From assembly GCF_002797975.1 (NCBI RefSeq), contig NZ_PGET01000001.1, positions 3,348,001 to 3,412,000 of the forward strand: 64,000 nt of DNA, given 5' to 3'. Shown here piece by piece: positions 16,723 to 25,986 of the stretch. The position numbers and the translations under genes were made by a program. Numbering within the stretch: the first letter of the stretch is position 1; every line of letters starts with the position of its first letter. Source of the stretch: [Clostridium] celerecrescens 18A (lineage in GTDB: Bacteria > Bacillota > Clostridia > Lachnospirales > Lachnospiraceae). The notes under the pieces were generated by a model. It worked only from the letters and a program-made list of their open reading frames with translations, was not told the DNA's origin and made no database searches.

Positions 16723-18720
16723 TTAAAAAATAAGACTTCCAATCTGAAATACCAGTACAGAAGCAGCCCAAGCCACCGCCAACTGGAAAAACACCATGCC
16801 GAGGGTCCATCTCATAGAACCCGTTTCTTTTTTAATCGTTGCCACAGCTGCAATACAAGGAGAATACAGGAGGCAGAAAATCATCAGGGCATAAGCATTC
16901 ACGCCTCCGAAACCAACCCCCCCAAGAATTCCTGACAATTCCCCCATTCCTGCAGCGGAATTTATATTGTTGATCCCAAAAAGGACCGAAAAGCTTGAAA
17001 CCACCACTTCCTTTGCAGAAAGCCCGGAAATAAGGGCTACTGCTATCCTCCAGTCTCCAAGGCCTGCAGGGCGGAGAACAGGTACTAACACTCGTCCGAT
17101 GGCGGCTGCAAAGCTCTTTGAAACATCTGTCACAAATCCTGAAGGGCCGCTGTTTAATACAAACCAAAGCACAATGGTCGCAAGGAAAATGGTAGTTCCC
17201 GCCTTCCCTAAATAATCTCTAACTTTGTCCCATACATAAATCGCTACCGTTCTGCCGTTTGGTGTCTTATACTCGGGAAGCTCAATAAGCAGGGTATCCT
17301 CTTCCTCTGCCTTAGTCATCCGGTGGGTCACATAAGCGATTGTAATAGCAACCATGAGTCCAATGAGATACAGGGAATAGGCTGCGATCAAAGCATGCTT
17401 CGGGAAAAACATCTGGGAAAACAGTACGTAAATAGGGAGCCTGGCAGAGCAGGACATAAAGGGCGTTATTAAAATAGTCCTCTTCCTGTCCTTTTCACTG
17501 GGAAGTGACCTGGCCGCCATAACTGCCGGAACGGTACAGCCAAACCCCAGAAGCATGGGAAGGAATGCCTTTCCGGAAAGCCCTACCCGCCCCATGATCT
17601 CATTCATGACATAGGCAACCCTGGCCATATATCCGCTGTCTTCCAGAAAAGCCAGCGCAAGGAACAGAATAAAGATATTGGGCAGGAACGTCAGAATTCC
17701 TCCTACTCCGGCAATAATTCCATCTACTACCAGAGAAGTGATCCAGGCAGAGGCATAGATACTTTCCATAAACTGCTGCATATAGGCGGAAAGAAAGCTT
17801 AATGTAATTTCAAAATATCCCTTTAAAAAATCTCCGACAGTAAACGTCAAAAAGAACACCAGTGCCATAATACCCAGAAAAATCGGCAGCCCTAAAAAGG
17901 GATGGGTCAAATATTCGTCGATTTTATCCGTAAACGCAGCTTTTTGTTCCTTGTTCACCAGGCATTCGTGGATGATGCTTTCTATATAATCGTATTTCTG
18001 GTTGATAATTTCCTTCTCATAATTATGGTCAATGATATTGCTTAAATCCAGGGGATGATCATTCCATACTTCCTCATCATATTCCAGGAATTTAATGGCA
18101 TGCCATCTTAGATTATCCATCTTCCCATAATGAGCCTTTAACACAGTTTCTATCTTGGAAATTTTGTTCTCAATTTTAGGCGTATAATTTACGACCACGC
18201 CTTGAGGGCCTTCTTCATAATGATGAACCACCGCATGAAGCAAGACATCAAGTCCGGTCCGTTTTCTTGCAGAAACCGGTACCACTGGAATAGATCCCAG
18301 CATCTCAGGAAGACGATGCAAATCAATTTCCATTCCCCTGTCCTCAACGATGTCCATCATGTTAAGGGCTAAAATGACCGGCTTTTTAAGTTCCAGAAGC
18401 TGAAGGGTCAAATAAAGATTTCGTTCCAAAGATGAGGCGTCAACCACGTTGATGATCACGTCTATCTCTCCGCTTTCCAGACATTTTCTTGTTACTATTT
18501 CTTCCAGAGTATAGCAGGTGAGGCTGTAGATCCCAGGAGTGTCTATGACCCGGATGGGGCGTCCCTTGTAGCTAGTCTCTCCTTCCACTCTCTCCACAGT
18601 GACACCTGGCCAGTTGGCCACCTTGAGCTTTGCTCCAGTAAATGCATTGAATAAGGTTGTTTTCCCACAATTGGGGTTACCTACAAACCCGACTCGAATC
18701 GTTCTGTTTTCCTTATTCAT
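16723..18720 (-). CDS. feoB: Ferrous iron transport protein B
   Basis: Main Fe2+ uptake permease of anaerobes. The N-terminal G domain has GNPNCGKT (residues 14-21, G1) and a G3 DTPGIYSL, and ALNMMD is G4. A helical spacer follows, then a membrane domain with two GATE segments (LPMLLGFGCTVPAV and SGLSAKEVV). The frame extends upstream to 18774, but the ATG at 18720 has GGGAGG ahead and gives the canonical start (665 residues). This start overlaps the end of feoA by 8 bases. It is expected to be repressed by iron through the Fur-like box before feoA. Confidence 0.96.
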   Translation of the reverse strand: MNKENRTIRVGFVGNPNCGKTTLFNAFTGAKLKVANWPGVTVERVEGETSYKGRPIRVIDTPGIYSLTCYTLEEIVTRKCLESGEIDVIINVVDASSLERNLYLTLQLLELKKPVILALNMMDIVEDRGMEIDLHRLPEMLGSIPVVPVSARKRTGLDVLLHAVVHHYEEGPQGVVVNYTPKIENKISKIETVLKAHYGKMDNLRWHAIKFLEYDEEVWNDHPLDLSNIIDHNYEKEIINQKYDYIESIIHECLVNKEQKAAFTDKIDEYLTHPFLGLPIFLGIMALVFFLTFTVGDFLKGYFEITLSFLSAYMQQFMESIYASAWITSLVVDGIIAGVGGILTFLPNIFILFLALAFLEDSGYMARVAYVMNEIMGRVGLSGKAFLPMLLGFGCTVPAVMAARSLPSEKDRKRTILITPFMSCSARLPIYVLFSQMFFPKHALIAAYSLYLIGLMVAITIAYVTHRMTKAEEEDTLLIELPEYKTPNGRTVAIYVWDKVRDYLGKAGTTIFLATIVLWFVLNSGPSGFVTDVSKSFAAAIGRVLVPVLRPAGLGDWRIAVALISGLSAKEVVVSSFSVLFGINNINSAAGMGELSGILGGVGFGGVNAYALMIFCLLYSPCIAAVATIKKETGSMRWTLGMVFFQLAVAWAASVLVFQIGSLIF

Positions 18721-18946
18721 TATTCGCAGCCTCCCTGATTTCAATTCCTTCTGATATCCTTTTTCCAAGAGCAAGGCGGGTACCCCTGACCTTGATAATC
18801 ACAGTACCGCTTCCCTTCTTATTCATCAGGGTAACAGGCGTCAGCTCATTAACTCCAAGAGCCTCCAGCCGCCTGGTGATGGCATCCTTTACCATCACGC
18901 TGTAGACGATGTAGGTTTTTCCGATTTCTCCTTCATGCAGCTTCAT
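18713..18946 (-). CDS. feoA: Ferrous iron transport protein A
   Basis: Seventy-seven-residue cytosolic SH3-like protein that assists FeoB. It has the ITRRLEALGVNELTPVTLMNKKGSGTVIIKVRGTRLALGKRISEGIEI arrangement typical of FeoA, including the C-terminal RGTRLALG...A motif. It is first in the feoAB operon and overlaps feoB by 8 bases. AGAGGAG sits before its ATG. The 5' untranslated region is about 65-70 bases and contains GGATGCA/TGCATCC and CTAAG/CTTAG pairings, so it may fold. Confidence 0.93.
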   Translation of the reverse strand: MKLHEGEIGKTYIVYSVMVKDAITRRLEALGVNELTPVTLMNKKGSGTVIIKVRGTRLALGKRISEGIEIREAANNE

Positions 18947-19020
18947 AATAATCTCCTCTGGATGCAGCCATTTTATGCCGATGACGTTCTAAGACTCCTG
19001 CCTTAGATGCATCCATTGAG

Positions 19021-19051
19021 ATTTTACTCTTATTGAGAATCATTGTCAATA
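19021..19051 (-). promoter_or_regulatory. feoAB promoter with overlapping Fur-like box
   Basis: On the minus strand TTGACA (19044-19049) and TAAAAT (19021-19026) are separated by exactly 17 bases, close to an ideal sigma-A promoter. A 7-1-7 palindrome TGAGAATCATTGTCA (19034-19048) overlaps the -35 element and matches 12 of 14 informative positions of the Fur consensus TGATAATNATTATCA; its outer flanks extend the symmetry to 19031-19051. Binding of Fe-Fur here would block RNA polymerase, the expected logic for iron-repressed feoAB. The regulator itself is not in the window. Confidence 0.8.
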
Positions 19052-19084
19052 CCATTCATCTGTTCCAGCAACATTTTTATTTCT

Positions 19085-21070
19085 TTAATCTTCCATCTCC
19101 TGAAGCATCTTTTTAACCTGAACCATCCGGTCACGCAGCTTTGCCGCTTCCTCAAAGTTAAGTTCTGCCGCTGCCTGGTGCATCTTCTTTGTAAGCTCCT
19201 TGGAAAGCTTTTCCAGTTCCTTGACATCCATGGATTCCGGATCCTTCTTAAAGTCCTTCTCATCCTCAATGGCTGCCTTTGAGATCGCGATGAGATCGCG
19301 AACCGACTTTTTGATGGTAGTAGGAGTAATTCCATGTTCCTCATTATAGCGCTGCTGGATGGCCCTCCTTCGGTTGGTCTCCTCAATCGCCACACGCATG
19401 GAATCCGTTACCTTATCTGCATACATGATTACATGACCTTCGGAGTTTCTGGCCGCCCTTCCAACGGTCTGGATCAGGGATGTTTCCGAGCGGAGAAACC
19501 CTTCCTTATCCGCATCCAGAATGGCCACCAGGGTGATCTCCGGAATATCAAGGCCCTCACGCAGCAGGTTGATTCCCACCAGCACATCAAACACATCAAG
19601 ACGCATGTCCCGGATAATTTCGGAACGCTCCAGAGTATCAATGTCGGAGTGAAGATATTTTACCCGGATCCCCACTTCTCTCATATAATCGGTCAGATCC
19701 TCGGCCATACGCTTGGTCAGAGTTGTGATCAGCACTTTGTTTTTCTTCGCTACTTCCTTATTCACCTCGGAAACCAGGTCATCAATCTGTCCTTCCACCG
19801 GCCTGACATCGATTTCAGGGTCAAGAAGTCCAGTCGGCCGGATGATCTGCTCCACTCTTAAAAGCTCATGCTCTGCCTCGTAAACAGATGGTGTGGCGGA
19901 AACGAACATCATCTGATTGATCTTGGATTCAAATTCCTCAAAATTCAATGGCCTGTTATCAAGGGCTGACGGAAGGCGGAAGCCAAAATTCACAAGCGTT
20001 GTCTTTCTGGAACGGTCTCCCGCAAACATGCCCCGAACCTGAGGAAGGGTGATGTGGGATTCATCTACCATGATCAGAAAATCCTCCGGAAAATAATCGA
20101 TCAGAGTACAGGGCGGCTCTCCTTGCTTGCTTCCAACCAAATGTCTGGAATAGTTTTCGATTCCGGAACAAAAGCCGGTTTCCTTCATCATCTCCACATC
20201 AAAATTCGTCCGTTCCGAGATCCGCTGTGCCTCTAAGAGCTTGTCCTCACTCTTAAAATAAGCTACCTGCTCCTTTAGTTCATCCAGGATGGTCTGAGCG
20301 GCCCGCTCCATTTTCTCCCTGGACACAACGTAATGGGATGCCGGAAATATGGCCACATGCCCCAGATCCGCCCGGATCTCTCCTGTCAGTGTATCTATCT
20401 CTGTAATGCGTTCTACTTCGTCTCCAAAAAACTCGATCCGGTATGCCTCGCTGCCGGAATAGGCCGGGAAAATCTCCAACACATCTCCCCTTACCCGGAA
20501 GGTACCACGCCGGAAATCCATATCATTCCGGTCATACTGGATATCGATCAGCTTATGGACCACTTCATCCCGGTCCTTGATCATGCCAGGCCTTAAGGAA
20601 ATAACCATTTCCTTATAATCGATGGGGCTTCCCAAGCCGTAAATACAGGAAACCGATGCCACGATAATCACATCGCTCCGCTCCGAAAGAGCAGCCGTGG
20701 CCGAGTGCCGCAGCTTATCAATCTCATCATTAATCGCCGAATCCTTCTCAATATAGGTATCTGTAGAAGGCACGTAAGCCTCCGGCTGGTAATAATCGTA
20801 ATAGGAAACAAAATACTCTACCGCATTATCAGGAAAAAATTCCTTGAACTCGCCGTAAAGCTGGGCTGCAAGCGTCTTATTATGGGCAATGATGAGAGTG
20901 GGCCGCTGCAGCTTCTGGATTACATTTGCCATGGTAAACGTCTTTCCAGAGCCGGTAACTCCTAATAATGTCTGGAATTGATTGCCCTCTTTGAATCCTT
21001 TCACAAGCTGGTCAATGGCCTCAGGCTGATCACCGGTAGGAGCATATTCTGAATGTAACATAAAGTCCAT
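19085..21070 (-). CDS. uvrB: Excinuclease ABC subunit B
   Basis: DNA damage recognition helicase-like subunit of nucleotide excision repair, cytosolic. It shows Walker A GVTGSGKT near residue 37, the beta-hairpin region [12 protein letters not shown], the DESH-type box, the helicase motif [18 protein letters not shown] and a C-terminal UVR domain for UvrC contact ([25 protein letters not shown]). The frame opens at 21106, but GGAGGTG lies 8 bases before the ATG at 21070, which gives the usual [16 protein letters not shown] start (661 residues). It is not clustered with uvrA or uvrC in this window. Confidence 0.97.
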   Translation of the reverse strand: MDFMLHSEYAPTGDQPEAIDQLVKGFKEGNQFQTLLGVTGSGKTFTMANVIQKLQRPTLIIAHNKTLAAQLYGEFKEFFPDNAVEYFVSYYDYYQPEAYVPSTDTYIEKDSAINDEIDKLRHSATAALSERSDVIIVASVSCIYGLGSPIDYKEMVISLRPGMIKDRDEVVHKLIDIQYDRNDMDFRRGTFRVRGDVLEIFPAYSGSEAYRIEFFGDEVERITEIDTLTGEIRADLGHVAIFPASHYVVSREKMERAAQTILDELKEQVAYFKSEDKLLEAQRISERTNFDVEMMKETGFCSGIENYSRHLVGSKQGEPPCTLIDYFPEDFLIMVDESHITLPQVRGMFAGDRSRKTTLVNFGFRLPSALDNRPLNFEEFESKINQMMFVSATPSVYEAEHELLRVEQIIRPTGLLDPEIDVRPVEGQIDDLVSEVNKEVAKKNKVLITTLTKRMAEDLTDYMREVGIRVKYLHSDIDTLERSEIIRDMRLDVFDVLVGINLLREGLDIPEITLVAILDADKEGFLRSETSLIQTVGRAARNSEGHVIMYADKVTDSMRVAIEETNRRRAIQQRYNEEHGITPTTIKKSVRDLIAISKAAIEDEKDFKKDPESMDVKELEKLSKELTKKMHQAAAELNFEEAAKLRDRMVQVKKMLQEMED

Positions 21071-21228
21071 GATTATTTCACCTCCAACAATGTCTATCTC
21101 AGCCAATTATAGCATATGGCCGTAAAAAAGTATAGCGAAACAGGGAACATCTGTTCTTTTAGTATTGTAATTCTCCTTCTTTTAGTATATCATACATCCT
21201 ATACTATCAAACAGCAGGAGGACTATTT

Positions 21229-22251
21229 ATGTACAGTTTTAATAATGACTATAGCGAAGGGGCTCATCCAAAAATTTTAGAAGCCATGATCAATGGCAAC
21301 TTAATCCAAAAAACCGGATACGGAATGGATGACAACTGCAGCAGTGCCCGCGCCCTCATCAGAAAGGAAATCGGCAGAGAAGATGCAGATGTCCACTTTA
21401 TTGTAGGCGGCACCCAGTCCAATCTGATCACCATCGGTACAGCTCTGCGCCCCTGGCAGGCAGTCATTTCCACGGATAAGGGTCATATAAACGTTCATGA
21501 GACAGGAGCCATTGAAGCCACCGGGCATAAGGTCTTAGCCATGCCAAGCAAAGACGGAAAGCTGACTCCTGCCCATATCAAGAAAGCACTGGACCTTCAC
21601 ACTGATGAACACATGGTACAGCCGAAAATGGTCTATATCTCCAACTCAACGGAAATTGGTACCCAATACAGCAAAGCAGAGCTGGAAGCTCTTCACCATA
21701 TCTGCCGACAGAAGGGGTTGTACCTGTTTTTAGACGGAGCTCGCCTTGGAGCGGCGCTCACAAGTTCTGTAAACGATTTAACTTTGCAGGATATTGCAAG
21801 GCTTACCGATGTATTTTATATTGGCGGAACGAAAGGAGGCGCGTTGTTTGGAGAAGCCCTGGTAATCTGCCATCAGGATTTAAAACCGGACTTCCGGTTT
21901 ATGGTAAAGCAGCGGGGAGCCATGTTGGCAAAGGGCTGGCTCTTAGGGATCCAGTTTGAAGAGCTGTTTTCCAACAACCTCTTCTATGATTTAGCCTCTC
22001 ACTCAAATGAGATGGCAGCCATCCTGAGAAAAGGAATTGAAGCATGCGGATATTCCTTTTACTCTGACTCCATGACAAACCAGCTTTTCCCCATCCTTCC
22101 TGACCAGGTGATTGCAAAGCTGGAAAAAGACTTCCTCTTTTCGGTTCAGGAGCGGATCGATGACAGCCATACCGCCATCCGGCTGGTTACCTCCTGGGCT
22201 ACCAGCGAAGAAGCATGCCGCCGGTTTGTCAGTCTTCTGGAAACATGCTGA
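21229..22251 (+). CDS. Low-specificity L-threonine aldolase / beta-eliminating lyase family enzyme
   Basis: 340-residue PLP enzyme of aspartate aminotransferase fold, probably splitting L-threonine or L-allo-threonine to glycine and acetaldehyde. The start MYSFNNDYSEGAHPKILEAM, HETGAIEATGHKV, the LDGARLGAAL segment (Asp contacting the PLP pyridine) and the PLP lysine in IGGTKGGALFGEA (near residue 202) are all present. AGGAGG precedes the ATG. It is monocistronic, followed by a strong terminator. It may connect to the serine and threonine genes elsewhere in the window only in metabolism, not in operon structure. Confidence 0.88.
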   Translation: MYSFNNDYSEGAHPKILEAMINGNLIQKTGYGMDDNCSSARALIRKEIGREDADVHFIVGGTQSNLITIGTALRPWQAVISTDKGHINVHETGAIEATGHKVLAMPSKDGKLTPAHIKKALDLHTDEHMVQPKMVYISNSTEIGTQYSKAELEALHHICRQKGLYLFLDGARLGAALTSSVNDLTLQDIARLTDVFYIGGTKGGALFGEALVICHQDLKPDFRFMVKQRGAMLAKGWLLGIQFEELFSNNLFYDLASHSNEMAAILRKGIEACGYSFYSDSMTNQLFPILPDQVIAKLEKDFLFSVQERIDDSHTAIRLVTSWATSEEACRRFVSLLETC

Positions 22252-22276
22252 TGGAAGAAGCTATATATAAAAGATA

Positions 22277-22327
22277 AAACCTTCTATGGCCAGCAATTTA
22301 AATTTGCCGGCCATAGAAGGCTTTTTC
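22277..22327. terminator. Bidirectional terminator between convergent aldolase and ctpA-like genes
   Basis: Strong stem CCTTCTATGGCC (22280-22291) against GGCCATAGAAGG (22309-22320), with further AT pairing in the loop. AAAA on the left and CTTTTT on the right allow function on both strands for the two convergent genes. Confidence 0.85.
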
Positions 22328-22348
22328 CTTTTACAATCTAGTTAAAAT

Positions 22349-23653
22349 CTAATGATTTTCATTCAGCACTTTTATAGCTTCCGCAAGCTGATTGTCTTCA
22401 CTATGCTCTATTTTGATCTTTGTTTTTAACTCTTCTTTTAAATCAACTGTAACATCAGGCTCCAAACCTTTTCCATGGAGGTCAAAGCCGCTTGGCGTGT
22501 AGTAATGAGCCACAGTCATCTTAATAGCCGTACCATGGTCTAGAGGAAACAGTGTCTGGACGATTCCTTTTCCAAAGGTTTTTGTACCCACAAGTTCCGC
22601 CCTTCCATAAGCCTTTAGCGCCCCGGAAAATACTTCGGAGGCACTGGCGGACTGACCATTGACTAAAACTGCCATGGGGATATCTACCTTATGACCGTCA
22701 GAGGCGTAATACTGCTCTCCTTCTCCGTTCTTATCTGCCATATAGACCAGGAGCGTTTTATTCTTCTTGGTTTTTTCCAGGTTGGGATTATCAATTACCA
22801 GATCGTCCGGAAGGATATAATCCAGCATGGAAACCACCGCATCCACAACTCCTCCAGGATTGTTTCTCAAATCCACGATCATCTTTTCCATACCCTGTTT
22901 TTCCAGATCATCAATGGCGCTCTTAAACTGACCTGCTGTAACCGTATCAAACTGACTGACCGATATATATCCGATATTGTCTGCCAGCATTTCATGCTCC
23001 ACCGTAGGAACTGTGATCTGACGGCGCTCCATTGTCATATCAATGTAGGCTCCGGTATCTGGACGAAGAACTGTAACGATTACCGACGTTCCTTCTGCCC
23101 CTTTGATATGATCCTTTACCACCAGCTCCAGATCCATACCGGTCATTTCCTCATCGCCCACCTTGTAGATCAAGTCGCCTGGCTGCATTCCTGCCTCAGC
23201 CCCAGGTGTTCCTTCAAAGACCTTAGTCACCGTAATGATTCCAGTTGCAGCACTCTGGCTGACCATGACTCCGATCCCGCAATATTCTCCAGCCGTATCC
23301 TCTACTAACTTTTCATACTCGTCTGCGGTATAATAGACCGTATAAGGATCCTCAAGTCCATACAGCATTCCCTTGTATATCCAGTCTTCCACATTTTTCG
23401 TATCTTCATTAAAGAGATAATACTTATCGATCACGCTCTGAATCGTCTGGATTTTGGCTACGATCCGGTTCATATCCAGGTTGCCTTCCTGATTTTCTGC
23501 CTGAACGGATTCGGCTGTCTGACCCTTTCCGTCAATTGCAGCCCTGCCAATCAGAAAGATTCCCAAAGACATACCCACAATTACAAGACCTGCCAATGTG
23601 GTCAGAAGCGCTCCTACTAGGGCGCCTTTCCAAAATTTATTCTTACTTTCCAC
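22349..23653 (-). CDS. S41 family C-terminal processing peptidase (CtpA-like)
   Basis: 434 residues. One N-terminal membrane anchor (ALVGALLTTLAGLVIVGMSLGIFLIG, about 10-35) is followed by a PDZ domain (about 125-205, GIGVMVSQSAATGIITVTKVFEGTPGAEAGMQPGDLIYKVG) and the S41 tail-specific protease domain. The catalytic Ser lies in NGQSASASEVFSGAL near residue 335 and the Lys in GTKTFGKGIVQT. It acts outside the membrane, probably degrading or processing envelope proteins. In related genomes ctpA commonly follows ftsE-ftsX and an M23 peptidase gene. Here the order is kept, but the M23 gene is decayed. Confidence 0.92.
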   Translation of the reverse strand: MESKNKFWKGALVGALLTTLAGLVIVGMSLGIFLIGRAAIDGKGQTAESVQAENQEGNLDMNRIVAKIQTIQSVIDKYYLFNEDTKNVEDWIYKGMLYGLEDPYTVYYTADEYEKLVEDTAGEYCGIGVMVSQSAATGIITVTKVFEGTPGAEAGMQPGDLIYKVGDEEMTGMDLELVVKDHIKGAEGTSVIVTVLRPDTGAYIDMTMERRQITVPTVEHEMLADNIGYISVSQFDTVTAGQFKSAIDDLEKQGMEKMIVDLRNNPGGVVDAVVSMLDYILPDDLVIDNPNLEKTKKNKTLLVYMADKNGEGEQYYASDGHKVDIPMAVLVNGQSASASEVFSGALKAYGRAELVGTKTFGKGIVQTLFPLDHGTAIKMTVAHYYTPSGFDLHGKGLEPDVTVDLKEELKTKIKIEHSEDNQLAEAIKVLNENH

Positions 23654-23701
23654 TGTTATTCTCCTATCTAGCTCTTTATGGGCTTGCGCATTTCACCGGA
23701 T

Positions 23702-24180
23702 TTACATGGAAGCTGTCTGCCTGATCTCAAAATGGAGATAAGGTCCTGTGGAATATCCAGTATAACCCACATTTGCAATTACCTGCCCCTGCCATACTTC
23801 CCGCTTACCAATAACCGCAAACGGTGCATATAAACGGCATAAACTTCTCCGCCAAAAGAGATTATGATATATGCCGGCAGAATAACTGTATGTAGATATA
23901 GCCGCTTCCAGCGTTAATAACCGCAATGTTCCGGCTTAACGCGGGCAGAGCCATATAAATTTAATATTCCCCATACCAACCGTATTATACGTTTTCCGGC
24001 CTGCTTCGCTGCAGCGATGGTTTTTTTCGGCTCAGAAAAGCTCTCTGTTGGGCCCCAATCTGTTTTCCGTAACTGGAAAGCTGAGAATTTTTTCCTTGGC
24101 CGGATATCACTCTCCGGCATTTTTCTATCATATGCAGCAATGCTGCCAATATATTCCACGTTCAAAAGTTGGAAACTGGC
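23702..24180 (-). pseudogene. Decayed M23 (LytM/EnvC-like) peptidase gene
   Basis: Between ftsX and ctpA only about 530 bases remain where an M23 murein hydrolase activator gene is usual. The minus strand encodes a recognisable LytM end, GQVIANVGYTGYSTGPYLHFEI, in one frame. The preceding part of the domain can only be followed by changing frame: an RKTYNTVGMGNIKF-like piece, then a GEVYAVYMH-like piece. The first His of the family's HLH zinc/catalytic motif is Tyr here (PYLHFE). No signal peptide or coiled-coil region is left. I read this as a truncated, frameshifted relic and not a short functional gene. Confidence 0.65.
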
Positions 24181-24182
24181 CC

Positions 24183-25091
24183 TTATACTTTTAAATGCTT
24201 CCGGATAGTAAAGAAGCTTACAAAAAAACCGATTCCAACGCCAAGGGCCAGCGCCGTTGCCGCCATATAAGGGAATATGGCTTCCACCGGAAGGAACTGA
24301 AACAGCCCTGATAAGATGCTGAACTTTGTGACCACGTATTCAACCGTGGACCGATAAAGGAAATAAATCGATATCAGAGGAATGCAGGCTCCCACCAGTC
24401 CGATGATAATTCCTTCCACCACAAAGGGTGCCCGGATCATATAATTGGTGGCGCCAATTAATTTCATGATCTGGTTTTCATTCTTCCGGAAAGCCGCTGC
24501 CACTGATATGGTATTGCTGATCAGGAATATAGCTACTGCCAGCAAAACGCCGATGATCAGCATGGAAAGAACTCCAATCACCTTGCTTAAGCTATTCATT
24601 CCCTCTGCTGCGGTTTTGGAATAATTAACCTTTCTGACACCTTCAATGTTCTTTAACCAGTCAACAACCTGGTCCTGATCCACCAGGTCCTTTAAAAATA
24701 TGGTATAAGAAGCTGAATTGGCCAGCGGGTTGTCTTCCTCAAATCCTTCCGCAAGATCCTGCATATCACCGAAGTATTCCTGCTTCGCATCCGCCCATGC
24801 ATCCTCTGCCGATGTGAATGTCACTTCCTTCACATCGTCTCTGGCTTTGATCTTATTGCCGATTTCCTTGATCTTATTCGAATCCAGCCCATCATCAAAA
24901 AACACCGTGATTCCCACCGTGCTTTCCGTATTCTTAATCACATATTGCACGTTAATAACAATAGAAAAAAACAGGCAAAACAAAAAGATGCAGGCAGAAA
25001 CCGTTGCAATGGATGCCAGGGAAAACAAAATGTTCCTGCATATATTATTTACACCTTGTTTCAGGCAATACCAAAATGTACTAATTCTCAT
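24183..25091 (-). CDS. ftsX: Cell division ABC transporter permease FtsX
   Basis: 302 residues with the FtsX layout: an N-terminal helix (about 20-42), an extracytoplasmic domain of about 120 residues (GITVFFDDGLDSNKIKEIGNKI onward), then three helices near residues 170-195, 220-245 and 270-297. With FtsE it couples ATP hydrolysis in the cytosol to activation of peptidoglycan hydrolases outside the cell at division or elongation. Its start overlaps the end of ftsE by 11 bases. Its usual extracellular partner would be an M23/PcsB-type enzyme, but the gene directly downstream is degraded. Confidence 0.95.
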   Translation of the reverse strand: MRISTFWYCLKQGVNNICRNILFSLASIATVSACIFLFCLFFSIVINVQYVIKNTESTVGITVFFDDGLDSNKIKEIGNKIKARDDVKEVTFTSAEDAWADAKQEYFGDMQDLAEGFEEDNPLANSASYTIFLKDLVDQDQVVDWLKNIEGVRKVNYSKTAAEGMNSLSKVIGVLSMLIIGVLLAVAIFLISNTISVAAAFRKNENQIMKLIGATNYMIRAPFVVEGIIIGLVGACIPLISIYFLYRSTVEYVVTKFSILSGLFQFLPVEAIFPYMAATALALGVGIGFFVSFFTIRKHLKV

Positions 25092-25767
25092 ATGTATAAC
25101 CGCCTTTTTTCTCGTCGCTTATGATGGTTCCACGGTCCATCACAATCACCCGTTTTTTCATTCGGTCTACAATTTCCTGGCTATGGGTGACAACGATTAC
25201 CGTTGTTCCCAGCTTATTAACCTCATTTAATAGCTTCATGATCTCCATGGAGTTGTGTCCATCCAGATTTCCGGTAGGCTCGTCTGCCAACAGGATTTCA
25301 GGACGATTAATTAAAGCCCTTGCAATGGCGACACGCTGCTGCTCACCGCCGGATAACTGCTGAGGAAAAAATTTGTATTTTGAAGAAAGTCCCACCATCT
25401 TTAACATGGCGGGAACCGACTCTCTTATGTTTCTTGTTGATGCACCGATCACCCGCTGCGCAAAGGCTACATTTTCGTAGACATTCCGATCCTTTAGCAG
25501 ACGGAAATCCTGGAAAACCATGCCAAGCTTCCGCCGGTATTTGGGAATGAAACCTCTGGGCATCTTGCTTAGATTCATATCGTTCACAACTATTTTACCG
25601 GAGGTAGGTTCCACCTCTTTTAACAGCATCTTTAAAAGTGTGGATTTGCCTGAACCGCTGCGGCCAATGATAAAAACGAATTCCCCGTCCTCAATGGTCA
25701 TGCTGACATTTCGCAGCGCCTTATTTCCGGCCTCATATGTTTTGCTTACATTCCATAGTTCAATCAT
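25081..25767 (-). CDS. ftsE: Cell division ATP-binding protein FtsE
   Basis: 228-residue ABC ATPase. Walker A is GRSGSGKST (35-43), the Q-loop is VFQDFRLL, the signature is LSGGEQQR and Walker B is [12 protein letters not shown], followed by the H-loop VTHSQ. It forms the cytosolic engine of FtsEX, which gates murein hydrolysis at the septum. It is the first gene of a ftsE-ftsX-(M23 relic)-ctpA series on the minus strand. Confidence 0.96.
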   Translation of the reverse strand: MIELWNVSKTYEAGNKALRNVSMTIEDGEFVFIIGRSGSGKSTLLKMLLKEVEPTSGKIVVNDMNLSKMPRGFIPKYRRKLGMVFQDFRLLKDRNVYENVAFAQRVIGASTRNIRESVPAMLKMVGLSSKYKFFPQQLSGGEQQRVAIARALINRPEILLADEPTGNLDGHNSMEIMKLLNEVNKLGTTVIVVTHSQEIVDRMKKRVIVMDRGTIISDEKKGGYTYEN

Positions 25768-25905
25768 TTCAGTCCTCTAATTTTTGTGCTTTGATTACTT
25801 TTGCTTTTGGGCGGGTGGGGAAAAATCGAAATTGGGACCCTCTCCCCCGCAGTGAAACCTCGATTGCGCTTTGCACCATCTCGGTTAACGGGCTTCGCCC
25901 TATGA

Positions 25906-25966
25906 AAAGAGGCAGCTATACAACTGCTTTTGTGCAAGCACAACGCAGCTGTATAGCTGCCTCTTT
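25906..25966. other. Long near-perfect stem-loop 3' of the CdaR-like gene
   Basis: Two 22-base arms (25906-25927 and 25945-25966, core AGAGGCAGCTATACA) pair with one mismatch, and the 17-base loop itself contains TTGTGC/GCACAA, so the helix can reach about 28 pairs. On the minus strand it follows the CdaR-like gene by about 20 bases and ends in CCTCTTTTC, so it may be its terminator, but the length is unusual. The remaining bases back to ftsE (25768-25905) hold only the small GGGC-TTC-GCCC hairpin and G-rich runs. Confidence 0.7.
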
Positions 25967-25986
25967 CGCACTGCTCATAGCCAGCG

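Noticed and set aside
19030-19395. 121-codon minus-strand frame
   Set aside because: It lies in another frame over the end of uvrB and contains Arg/Lys/Ser-rich shadow composition.
23914-24165. 83-codon minus-strand frame within the ftsX-ctpA gap
   Set aside because: Part of the decayed M23 region; no start signal and continuity with the peptidase end needs frame changes, so it is treated as pseudogene sequence.
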